Source: a virus
Length of the DNA: 43,497 bases
Reading direction: 5' to 3' (one strand)
IMG/VR virus record: IMGVR_UViG_3300044960_000409
Span: 1-43,497 of that record
Of this stretch, positions 1 to 12,100 are shown piece after piece; positions within the stretch are counted from its first letter, which is position 1; the number at the start of each line of letters is the position of its first letter. A program made the position numbers and the translations under genes. The notes under the pieces are model-generated. The model was not told the origin of the DNA. It did no database searches and saw only the letters and a program-made list of their open reading frames with translations.

Positions 1-127
1 TCGTCTGACTCGTTCTTGTAGTCTTCGCTGTTGAATAGCTCCTCTAGTGCTTTGTATACCCGCGGACCGGCTTCCTTCTGATATTGCAGCCACTCCTCCC
101 AAGAAAGCCTGTACTGCTTCTTGTTGA
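1..127. repeat. 127-bp terminal direct repeat, left copy
   Basis: Bases 1-127 are identical to 43371-43497. The giant gene reads in frame through the join, which supports a circular (or circularly permuted) molecule. An exact 127-bp overlap is also the usual k-mer overlap of short-read assemblers, so it should not be read as a packaged terminal repeat. Confidence 0.98.
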
Positions 128-3100
128 TCGTCATAATAGACGAAACGTAGGCCGGGCCATAGCGAATCCTCAGCAGCTCGTCCACCACAGGGTCTTCCTT
201 GTAGCGCATCCCGGCGATGCGGAAGAAGGCGCGCAGTCCTGTCGGTTCCTGCGGGACCGGGCGGCCGAACGGGTCAATCTGCTGTGGCAGCATCCCGCGT
301 ATGACCGGGAATCTCGAAGCCAGCCGCCGCGCTATTGCATGAACCTCGCGCTCCTCGGGCCTGCGTTGCAGGAACGGGGCAACGGGATGGACCGCCGTCG
401 CTATGTTCCCAAGCAAGCCGCTGTAGGGAATCAGTTGATTCAGGATGTTGCTGCCTGTGCGCTCCACCCAGGTTCCGCCGTCGCTCAGCGCCTTCATGAA
501 GCTTGAGATGCCTTGCAGGAACGTGGTCTCAAGCAGGCCCTGATACATTGCCAGAAATCCGGACAGAAGCGGCGTGTTGCCCTCTTTCACGGCCTGTGTC
601 CAGCCTGCGGCGAAATACATCGCCATAGCCAGCGGACCGAACTCTTGCAGTGGGATATAGATGTTGCCTATCCTGATAGTCCAGGCGCGCTTCCCGAGGT
701 TGCGGCGCAGGCGCTCGGTGCTCAGCGCCGGGTCAGGGCCTTCGCCCACCAACTGGATCATCCCCGCGGACTGCATCGCAAGCACCCCCGTGATGAAGGC
801 GGTGCCGACAATGGCCCGCGACAGCAGCAGCGTCTTCTGGCGCCTGTTCAGGTGTTTGTGCCTGAGCAGGAACTCGATGAACCCCAGCGGTGTGTACTGG
901 CCGCTCACCCGCGCCATGTTCACCACCACGTTCTTGATGGGGACCACAAACTTGACCGGCTTGATACCCTCCCAGACGGACTCCTCCACCAGGTTGAAGA
1001 ACTGGCCCACGAATCCCGTCGGGTGTTGTTTCGTATACAGGATGTCGTCGGCGTATTCGTTGGCCTGTTCTGTGGTGTAGGGGTCCATCGCGAGCTTCGC
1101 GCGGGTCTCGGCTATGTATGCCGCGTACTCCTGAGGCGTCGGCTTGATGCCGCGCCGCCCGAAGTATGCCCGCGCCGAGGACATGGCCATCTCTTCGATG
1201 TAGAGGCGCGTGATGATCGCGCGCGCCATCGAGTCCGATGCGAGAAGCGCCCTTCCTGGCCAGTTGATCGGGTTGACGTACTCCTTGTCTCCGACCCTGA
1301 TGTTCGGGAGGTCCTTGATCCAGCGCAGCTCATATTTGTCCAGGGTTTGCTGGTCAGCCCCGAACCGGAATGCCGCACGCGCCGAATGCACTGCGCCGGT
1401 GAGCATCTTCACAAGCTCTACGCGCCCGGCCTTCGTGCTGGCCAGCTCGTATATCGCCGTCAGCTGGTTGACACCTGCGTACCGGGAGCGGTCGCCACCT
1501 GCCGCGGCATCAAGCACACCGGCCACAGGCTTGGTGACCGATTCCGTAAGGAACCAGTGGAACAGGTTGCCATACAGGTTGGCCGCATGAGCGCCTATGG
1601 ACGACAGCAGTGCGCAGTATTGAATGGCGTGGAGCTTGTCTCCGAAGCGCAGCTGCAGGTCCATGGCCCGGTCCAGCAGCTTCCGCAGCTCTACCGGGTC
1701 TCCGTTGGCCTGCTGTATGGCCATCATCTGCATATCTGTGATGTGGCCCTGTATCTCCATCAGGCGCTGTGCCACGATAGCCGCAGGCTCCTGCGAGTCG
1801 AACGCCCGCTTGATCATCTTGAGGGCGTTGAGCGCCTGTCCTGCACGCCGCGTCTGTGCGTCGGCCAGCATCCAGGCCAGCTCGTACTGACGCTGTGCCT
1901 CTGCCATTGCCCTTGCGTTCTCAAGCGTCGGCTCGTTGAAGTAGGTGACCGCTGCTGCGTGAGCCTCTTCTCTCAGGTTGAGCATCACTCCGTAGACGGC
2001 GATCAGCTCCTCCGGCGAGGCTGCCGTGACCGGGCGTCCAAGCAGGCGGCGCATCCTCTCGGGCGTCAGGTCTGCGGCGGCCGCCAGCGCAAGGATCCGG
2101 GTCTTGTTCCAACTCTGCGGAGCCCTGATGTCCTCGGCCTGCTTGCGGGCAAACGCGCGGAACTCGTCCAGCACCCTGTCCGGGTCAGACGCCATTGAGA
2201 GGTCAATCAGCTTCACATTGATGGAGCTGATGCGCTTGCCCATCCGCAGATCGTCTTCCATCTCCTTGCGCGAGCCGCGGTAGACAAACACGGTGCCATC
2301 GTCAGGCGGAGGGTCTCCGGCCGTCCAGAAGATCAAGTCGTGGCGCGCCGCAGCCTCTTCGACAGCCGTCTGCCTTGCCCTGTGCCCCTCCCGCTCCCTG
2401 TAAGGAATGAGCTCGATGCCAGCCCGGCGCAGCGCTGCCTTCAGGTCGGTGCGCGCTGTCTCTGTCCCGGCGATTGCCAGCTTGAAGACGTTGAGCGGCA
2501 TATGGCCCATGTACTTCGCCTCGAAGTAAGGGGCGGCGTACATCTGCTGTTGGTTCTCTATCTCCGCCAGGAGCGTCTGATACACAAGCGGGCCATACCT
2601 GTTGAGCACCGGTCTCGGGATCCTGTTGCTAATAACCTCTTCCGCAGTCCGGGCGGCGTCGAACTCCCTGTGCGGCAGCAGCAGCATCGCCTCATCCCAG
2701 ATGCGCGCTACATGGTCGGATACCCTCTCAGCGTCCTCTTCTGTTATCTCGCCCTGCCTTTGCAGGTTGCGCAGGAACTCCATCGCGCCGCGCATCTCGT
2801 AGTCAATCGGTATGGACGTAGCGCCGGGGACGTCCGAGGGCATCAGGTATGGCGCGCGCCCCTTGACGTCTTTCAGGCCTTTCAGTCGTTTGAGGGGTTT
2901 TATCCAGTGCTCCACCGTGACCAAAGATTCAACGTCCTGGTCTGGCCTGACACCCGCGGTGGCCGCGAGAACCCTTCCGGCCACCGTCTTGTAGCGCGCC
3001 GCATAGGCGTTCACGATCTCCGGCGTGACGCGGTACAGACCCTCGACGTTATCGGCTGTCACCAGTTCGGACGGCGTGTTATAGGTCACAAAGCGCATGA

Positions 3101-6100
3101 CAGACGCCAGGAAGTCGTCCAGGATGTCTTCGTGCTTCCTGGCCAGCTCGAAGCCGTCGCGTGCGATCCGCGTCAGTTCGGCCAGTGTCTTTCCTGCGTG
3201 CTCTGCCGCATCCTGCGGCATCTGCATATATGCGGTGCCAGCATTCCACTCAATCTGGAAGCGTCTGATGTCTTTTTTCAGGGCGGCTATGCGCTTCAGT
3301 ATCCCGCGGGCCTCTCTAACCCCCTCACCCTTCTTGAAGAACGGCGGAAAATCGGACAGCCTCAGTCCAGCCGCCAGGACGGCCGCGCGGCCTGCTGCAG
3401 CTTCGGCCGTCTCAAGCGCCAGCCCGGCCACCGCGCGTGATGCGTCGGTGCGCCACCTGAATGTCCTGGCGGGGTCCGCAACGTCGGCCAGCTTACCGGC
3501 AATTTCGGGGAAGTCGTGCGACAGCAGCAGGGACACCCACGAATACTCAGGCTGGCCAATGCGGCTCTCTCCGTCAGGCTTTGGAGTCAGGATGTCTATG
3601 CCGTAATCCCCGCGCAGGGCGTTGACCGCCGCCCTGTACTCTGGCTGCCCGGTCACTACGTCATACGCCGACTGTCCGGGAGTAAACGTCGCGGACGGCA
3701 TACGATAGTTGGTTCTGAACTGCCCGACGATCGCACTGCGCAGAGGTTCGCGCATTGAAGGGACCGGGGTGTAAGCGTCGCCTGAGTACACGTAGAGCCT
3801 GTCGTCGTCCCACGGGATGAGCTTCGGGTCCGCGATCAGGGTCACCGTCCCGATGTCGGGAGTCTTTCCGGGGCGATGTATCGCCAGCGAGGGCATCACA
3901 AGCCCTTTCCAGCCATACATATACGCCGGGGCCGACGGCATCACGTTGGACGTGCCGTGCGTGACGATCATCTTCGTGTCGGCGCTGAACAATCTTTCCG
4001 GCTGCGTGCCGGGTATGGCCCAGTCTCCGGGCGGCACCGCCAGTCTCACCTGAGATGCCCAGAACGGTATGGCCATCGGCTTGCCGCCAATCTGCAGGTA
4101 GAACCCGTCGCGGCCCATATCCTGCAGGGCCTCCACCATCCAGCCGGTTATACCCCCGGCGTCTCCGGCCGCAAGGCGGGCAAGGGCATCGGCCAGCCCC
4201 TTCTTGCGCGCCGGTGTCACTGCGGCGGCACTCAGCACACGCCTGACTTCGGAAGTCCCGGATTGCAGGTCTTCATTGGTGACCGGGGACTCTATCCTGA
4301 TCAGGGTTGGGACATAATCGCCGCGATACGCGTCCGGGTTGAAGGCCGTGGCCTCCAGGCCAAGCAGGCGAAGGGCATCAACGATCTTCCTTGGTTCAAA
4401 GTCTGGCACCTCGCGCTTGCCGAAGACCTCAGTCAGCGCGGCTATGATGGGGTCGCCGCCTGTGTGCTCAAGCGTGGCTTCGAACGTGGTCAGTTCCACG
4501 GCCTCAGGCGCAAGCGCTGCCTCGTTGTCGGGGCCTATCGCCAGTCTGCGGGCCAGCGCGGCCACGCGCTTCCTGGCCTCCGGGGTGAGACTGTTCCACA
4601 CCATTGACGCCGGGACGAACATCCTTGGCCCGACCTTCACGTCCACGGCGTTTGCAATAGACCTGATGTAATCCACCGGCGACGGGGTCGTGTACACCTT
4701 CAGGCCCTTGTGACCCCGCGCTAGCGCAGCTGCGCCCGCGGCAGCGCTCTGGAACAACACCTGAGGCCTACCCTGGCGGTCTCTGACTACCGACCCGGAG
4801 AACCACCTCTTGAAGGCGGTGCTTCCGGTTATCGCCGGGTCCGGGGTGGCAAATGCGTCCGGCGTCCGGTCGCGCACCGTGAACAGCCTCCCCTGCACCG
4901 ACTGGTACTGCAGTCTGGCCTGCGTAACGCGCGGCACCTTCGTGTTGCCGACGGCTTCAAGGACCTGGATGTTCTTGTCCGTATAGGGAATGAACCTGCG
5001 CACCTGGTCCGCCGGGAGAGATGTAGGGGCTGCCCACCTGCCACCTTCGAAGCGCTGCCACTTCCCGTCACCGGCATATCTCCAGACGGTTGACATACCG
5101 GCTGCCCCTTCGATCGCTCTCTGGCCTACCATTGCCTGACCCATAGGCCAGCCGAAGGGGCGCTCTATCAGCTTGTGGGCCTTCATCGCCTCCACGGTAA
5201 GCGGGGTCCCGGTGCGGATGGCTCCGTACGGGTATTCCTGAGGCTTGGTGCTGTAGCGCGTATATGGCGCGCCTATGTCCGTGTCGGCAGCCAGCGGGGC
5301 CAACGGGACATAGTCCTGTATGCTGCCGAACCCCACTAGGTCTTCCAGCTCGTCGTTGCCGAACAGGCTGCCCTGGCCTGCGGTGAACAACCTGCGGGCA
5401 ACCGATGGCGTCTTGACCGCGGGAACCTCCGACCACGGAATCCCCTGCAGCACCTTTGCCGCCATCACGAGCTGGCCGAGAATATCTGCCGCGCGCGCAG
5501 CCTCTTCGCGTCCGGGGCCAACACCCAGGTATACCGCAAGACCGCTCGGCTGCACGGCCTCTACACCACCAAGGCGCTTGTAGTGTATGCCGATGACGCC
5601 CGACGACGCTATGTCTGTGAGTATGCATACCGGGATGTTCCCCAGGTCTTCGCCGTACATCCACGACACTTCAGGCATGATCGCGCTGACACGGGTTTTG
5701 GTGTGATGCTGCTTTACAGCTGTAGCCCGAAGCTCCATCAGCCTGTTTTCTGCCTCAGGGTCGTGGGCGATCAGCGCCTCAAGCCACTGGAACCCGCGCG
5801 GACCGTACGGGTTTAGCGCCATCTCCTGTCCGGGGTACCCGGCAGCCGCCAGGACTTTCAACCCTACAGTGTCCGAGCCGATCACCTTCTTGAGAAGGGG
5901 CGGGCTCTCCGGCGACCAGGCCACATGCGCATAGCGCATAGGGGTGGTCATTCGCTCGTGCCTGGACGCGTACAGCATGTAGGCATCCCGTATGACGTCA
6001 GGATCGCCTATCATATGCCACTGCGGCGGTGGCACCCACCCCTCGTGGATGGAAATGAGCGACTGCAGGTGCGGCAGGATATGCTCTGGCTCGAAGTCGC

Positions 6101-9100
6101 CTTTTGTGATCATGGGCTCCGGCACGCGAATCTCGGTCCGTGCCCAGTCAACGTCGCCGAGCGGGTTCATTTCGACCTTTGTCACGACCCCGACGAGCTT
6201 TTGCGGGAACCCTGGAACAACAGTGACCTTGGTGGCCGCCACTCCTGGATACAGACGCTCGTACTCGTCTGTGAACAGCAACTCGCCAAGCCTCACACTG
6301 TCGCCGCTTCGCAGCTCCTTGACTGCGCTCGGCAGGTGCCATTCTTTCCTCTGCCCTAAGTACTCTGTCGCCCAGTGGCCGTTGTTCTGCCTTCGCCACC
6401 CTGTCTGTTTGTATATTTCAGATTGCGGAACGCCCTGCGCCTCGAGCTCTTTGGCTCGCACAAGCCCTCGCTCTAGAGAGTGTCCGAAGCGAGCAAGTAC
6501 GTCCTGGTTGAAGGAGCTGAACTCCGCATAGTCGTCGGTGTAGCCCCGAGTCGCCCTTTCCCCTGCAAGCGTAAACAGGTACTCCCGTGTGGCCAGCGGC
6601 GACTGGCGGCCGGTGATCATTTCGTATTCGGCCGGAGCACCCTTGGCCAACATCTTCAGGACATATTTGGCCGCAGTATGGTGCGGGCTTGTGTGGTCCA
6701 GCCAGTTGGCGCGAATCGCCCTGCGCTGCGCGTCGCTAAGCTCGGACACCGGGAACTTCTTACGCTTGTCGCGGGTCCACTCTGCGAGAGTTTCGCGCAC
6801 ACTCTCGACCGTGCGGCCGTCGGGGGCTCTCCCGATGACCTGCCTGCCCGGCTCCGACAGATAAGCCACCCCGAACCGGTTGCCGGAGGACGCCCGTTGC
6901 AGCCATGCGTCAGCGCCAAGCTCCCTCATGGCGGCGGCCTGCAGGGCGGTCCTGAGGGTTGCTCCCGGCAGCATTGAGCGCGCGTGGCGGGTGATGTACA
7001 CGTTCAACACATGGCCCCCGTCACGCGAGGCAGAACCCGGCGTCAGGGCCATCGTGGGAGTCAGGTCCCAACCGCCTCTGGCGGCAGACGTGTCAGACAG
7101 GACCGTGATGTTGACCGGTATATCGCCGATTCCCCTAGCCAGCCTGACCAGCCCGGAGGTGCCGGGGATATCTTTCAGCGTCAGGCGGCGTGTCCCGAGC
7201 GGGAGCGACTTCTCAAATGCGTCAATCTCAGGGTTCGGCCCGGCTAGGGCGTCAATGACAGACTGAGGCACGCGACGGGCCTTCAGCACTTCGCGCACGG
7301 ACGCGATGGAGGCCACAGCATCGGCAATACCTAGGCCGCCAGATGCCACCATCACCGGAGGAGCCGCGGGAAGCTCGTATGCTCCGTCGCGTGCGCCCAC
7401 ACGAGGCAAGTGCGCGTATGTCTGGACGGCGTTCCTGGCTTCAGGGGCGGCCTCGCGGACCGTGAACATGGACTGCTGACCGGCCTGATCCTGCTGTCTC
7501 TTTGCGGCTTCCGCCTCACGTTGCCGCTGTTGCTCCTGTAGCTGTGCGATGCTCAGGCGCAACTTGTCCAGGACTTCAGGGAAGAACTCTGCAGCCAACT
7601 CGGAGGGCGTGGGCACCCTGTCTATCTTGATGCCGTCGCGAATCTTCTGCCGGACGCGCTCGTCCAGGTCCCTGTCCAGGTTGAACAGCATCCTGACCTT
7701 GTCCAGGATGTGCCTGTTCGAGCTTGCCACGCTTTCGGCCTCTGCCTTGCGCTCCTCGGCCTTGATGGATTCTCCTTCGAGAAGTTCAACGTCGGTAGGG
7801 GCAAGGACTGCGGCCCTGTACTGGCGGGCCTTCTTGGCCAGCACCTCCTTGACCTGATACACCACGGCCTCGACGTCGGCCAGAGTCTGCGCCCAGGCCT
7901 CATCGAGCACCATCTGCCCTGTTCCGCCGGTGAACCCAGGCCCGGTCCTCTGGATCTCGTGCTGTTGCAAGATGTCCTGTGCGAACAGCGCTGCTTTCTG
8001 GTACGAGGTGATCTCGGTCTGCATGATGCCGCGCATCACCATCAGCTGCAGGTCATGGTCTGACACGTAGTCGCCGATGGCAGCGCCGACGTCTTCCGAG
8101 ACAGCGCCGTTCGCAACGTTTGCCAGCGCCTCGTCAGACAGCTTGGCAAGGCCACGGATATTGCGCGCGATGCCCATCCTCAGGCTGATGCCGTGCTCCT
8201 GCAGGCGCGACATATCCATGTTGAGGTCGCGCAAAGCTCTCAGGGCGTCCAGTGCCGTGCTGTGGCCCGCCCTGATATTCGACACGGCGGCCCAGCCACG
8301 CACTTTCTCCAGCGTCCAGCCGTCGGACTCCCTTAGAATGCGTATCGGGATCTTGCGGTCTTTCTGCTCGACCAGCTCTATTGGGTTGTCGGGGTCGCTG
8401 GTCGGGCGCTCTATGAGGAACCGCTTTGCGCGCTTGGCCAGGTCCAACCTGTGGTGCCCGTGAACCACGTAACGCGTTCCGTCTTCCCGCTCCCAGACGT
8501 CAAGCTGCCGGGCTTGATCAACGAAGAAGACGTCCGTGCCGCGCAGCGTATCCGTGACCCTGTTCTCAAGGTCCACAAGGCCCGTCTTGAACTGAATCTC
8601 GGGGTGCACCTTGATACTGCCTGGGTCTACCCACTCGTCAATCCGGACCTCCCTGTCCTCCATGCTGTCGGGGCTGGGTCTGGAGACCTTCTCCGCAGGC
8701 TTCTCCGCAGGCTTCTCTGCAGGCTTCTCTGCAGGCTTCTCTGCAGGCTTCTCTGCAGGCTTCTCTGCAGGCTTCTCTGCAGGCTTCTCTGCCTCAGTTC
8801 GCGGCGGTGCCTTTTCGGCCTCTTCGCCCGGAAGCCTGGACCACCAGCCTTCCGGATGCCTTGCGAAGTACCTGTCCAGATACGCCCTGACATTCGGGTG
8901 AAAGTCCCGGTTCTCTGCGACGACGCCCCTTCTCACAACCTCGGCGTTTGCTCGCGTCACAGGGACCAGCTCGCTTGCCCGGAAGTCGGTCGTTCCGCGC
9001 GGGTTGTCAGTCCAGCTTGCTGCGTTCAGCCTGAGCTGATACACACGTTCTCCGCGTTCGCGCACACCCGTATCGCGGACCAGGGTGTAGACGGCATTGT

Positions 9101-12100
9101 AATAAAAGCCATCCCGCGACCGGACGAAGAACTTCTGCCCCTTGCGGAATCTTCCGGCGTCAGGGTCTTCGTAGAGGCCTGCGGGGCCAAGCTCCTCAGG
9201 TGTCAGGCGTCTTGACAGTTTGAGATGATTGAAGTCGTTGTCTATGACAGCTTTGTAGGGGCCGCGCGCATAATGCTCAATCGAGTCCCTGATCGTCTTG
9301 ACGCCCTGCTCGAACTGCTCATCGTCGAACCACGTCGGCCTCAAGTACACACCCCTGTAGGTGTAAGGCACCTCCTCGTCCGGGAGGTCAAGATGGCCGA
9401 CCTCTGTCCGGTATTCGTTGACCTTGCGCACCTGCACTGGCGGGAGCTTTGCGGGCGTCTCCGGCGCTTTCTCCGGCTCTGCTGCGGGCTGCGCGGGCTG
9501 CTGCGGCTGCGTCTCCTTCTGTTCCGGCGGCACAGGCTCCATTGTGAAGCGCGACGGCTTATCCAGTTCTGACGGCGCTTGCTCCGCCGGGGCGGGTTTT
9601 TGCGGCTCGGGTTGTGTGGCCTCCTCGGCGTATCGGGGCTGCTGCGCCACACCTGCGTGCGCAAGCAGCGCCTGCGCCACGTAGTCCTGCGTGCCGCTTA
9701 CATCGCGCGAAGCCTGCTCCGCAAACCGCGTGGCCACCTCCGGCGTTATCGCGCCGTCAGGCGCAGCCTTCTTCAGGAACTCACCCAGAAGCCTGGCCTC
9801 GTCATAATACAGCTGCCGCGCAACAGGAGTCTGTGATTCTTTGAGCCTTACGCTGTACGCCGGACCGTTCGTCCTTTGTCCGCGGGGCGCCTCCGCCACA
9901 TACGGGCCGAGGTCCAGGGTTCGCGGAAAGGCGCGGCGCTGGATTATTGACCTCCGGGACGAGTCAGTGGCAGGGACGGCCAGCGTCCTCATCTCTTCAA
10001 GCCGTTCCCTGCGCCTGATCTCGTACGGGTCCGTCGTGGTGGCCCCTTCAGGCACCTGGCCGGGCTGCCAGCGCGGCACGTTGATCGGAGGGCCAACGTA
10101 CATCGGGGGCGGCGTTGGCATCCCGATATCACGCGGAGCAAGCGGCGAAGCGGGCCGACGCCACCCCTGGCCGGGCTGCGCTTGCCCGGAGGCAGCTGCC
10201 TCTGGACCGGTCTCTGCCTGTGCGGCCGCCTCCGGGCTCCATTCGCGCGCCTGCACGCCTCCGCTGGCCCACTGACTCCTGAACTGCCTGTAGGTGCGGA
10301 ACTCGGGCTTGTATAGCGCGCGGATGAAGTCCGCTACGCGCCTCACGACTACCGGCGCCGAGCCGCCACGCGCCATCTCGCGCGCAAGGTAGGTCATTGT
10401 GTAGGCCGCGGCCTCGTCCACGGACTGAGAGTTCGCCCAGTTGACTGACAGGCCGTATTTCTGCGCCCCGACCTTCGCAAGCGCCATGTGCTCGTCGTCC
10501 GTGACAAGCCCGCCATGGCGCATCACGTGGTAGATCTCATGCGCCACATCCCCGATATCCACGGTGTCAGGGTTCTCCATCCTGACGAACACGCGGGGAT
10601 TGTTCGGGTCTGTGATATCTGTGAACGCAGGTGGAAGATCTGCGGCGTTTTTGATGGTTTCGCGTGAACGCTCGTACGCCTCGCGGCTTTCTTCGACAGC
10701 CCTGCGAAAGAACTCGTCGTCTCGCGCCTCTATTGTGAACGTTCTGCCGCCTTCGGTCTTGACCCTGACACCGTTCGGGACGGTTTCGACGTCTACTTCG
10801 ACGTGCTGGCCGCCGGGCACAGAGCGCAGGATCTTGCGGAGATAGGCGCGTGTAAACGCCTCGCTTGACTCGCCCTGGGCCAGCGCCTCCTTGATGTCGG
10901 CCCAGCGCTCCGATGTTTGCACCCCCTCGAAGTTGACTCCGTAGCCGTCCTTGTCGCGGAATGCATGACCCTTCGGCGGCTTCACGAACTCCGGGGCTGG
11001 CCTGCGCTTCTCGCCGGTGACTTCCTCAAGCGCGGCCTCTGCGGCCTGCTGAGCATACTGGCCACCAAGCTTGCCGATGGCAGCGCCTGTAAGGGCAGTC
11101 ACTGCGGCTCCGCCGCTTGCCAGGAGTCCTTCAGACAGCACCTCTGCGGCCATCTTTCGAGATGCCAGCGGCGTGCCTACGGCCAGCTGCGCCCCCAGCT
11201 CCTGTCCGGACTCGGCAACCGCACCGGCCGTTGTGGCCAGCGCGCCGCGCCCGAGCCTCTGCAGCATCGAGATGCCGGGCGTTGCGGCCCAGGCCCCGAG
11301 ACCCATAGTGGCCAGGCTTCCGGGGACGCCGAGGGCAGCGGTTGTCTGACCGTGAATGTGCCCGTACTCCTCGGCCTTGCGCCTGAACGTCGGGTTTGCG
11401 GCTGCCCACCGCAACGCCCGCGCGTCCTTGACGTTCACCCCATGCTCGCGCAGGTAGTTGAACTCCTCAAGAGCGGAATCAATGGCGTATTCGGACCGTG
11501 CCTGTCCCAGTGCGCCTGCGGCAAGGCCTGTGGCGATGCCCCCGACACCGGTAGCTTTGCCAAGGACAGCGCCGACGATACCGGCGACAGGGGACCTTGC
11601 GATCTCAGGAACCTGCTGACCGAGCTGTTCCCACGTGAGGTCCCATATGCCCTGCCCCCAGTTCCCGAGGGCGTACTTCCACCAGTCCAGGTGTGTCGGG
11701 TCCAGGCCTTTCTTCTTTATCTCCTCGACGCCTTTGGCGCGCCCCATCCTGTCTGCCGTGGCGGCCAGGCGCGCGGCCTCCTCGTAGTCGCCGCGCTTGT
11801 ATGCCAGGGCCGCCTCGATGTTCAGGCCGCCTGCCAGGAACGCGTTCACCGCCGTGCCTACAGGTCCCTTAGGCGGCCGCTCGTCTTTCAGGCTTGCCGC
11901 GTCGCTTACGGCCGACCTGTAGACCTCCTGCACTTTGTTGGTGACGATGTCAGCCGCGGACTGCGCCGCCCTTCCGGCGATCATGTACTGCGCCGCCCGC
12001 TTCAGGACTTCCGGCGCCATCTCACGCGCAGCAAGCCTTGCCGTAAGCAGCGGGGCCTGCTCCGCCAGCATCGTTCCAGCCGGGCCTGCCACAAAGCGAG

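Noticed and set aside
1-127. Physical direct terminal repeat of the virion DNA
   Set aside because: The length equals a usual assembler overlap and it lies inside a coding sequence; coverage data would be needed.
513-2198. Long plus-strand open frame (561 codons) opposite the giant gene
   Set aside because: Arg/His/Leu-rich antisense frame with no domain-like pattern or ribosome site; explained as a shadow of the GC-rich minus-strand gene.
8689-8792. CRISPR-like array
   Set aside because: Units are 12 bp with no spacers and are in frame within a coding sequence.
8611-8901. AGFS-repeat protein on the plus strand
   Set aside because: It is the antisense reading of the EKPA-encoding 12-bp repeat.
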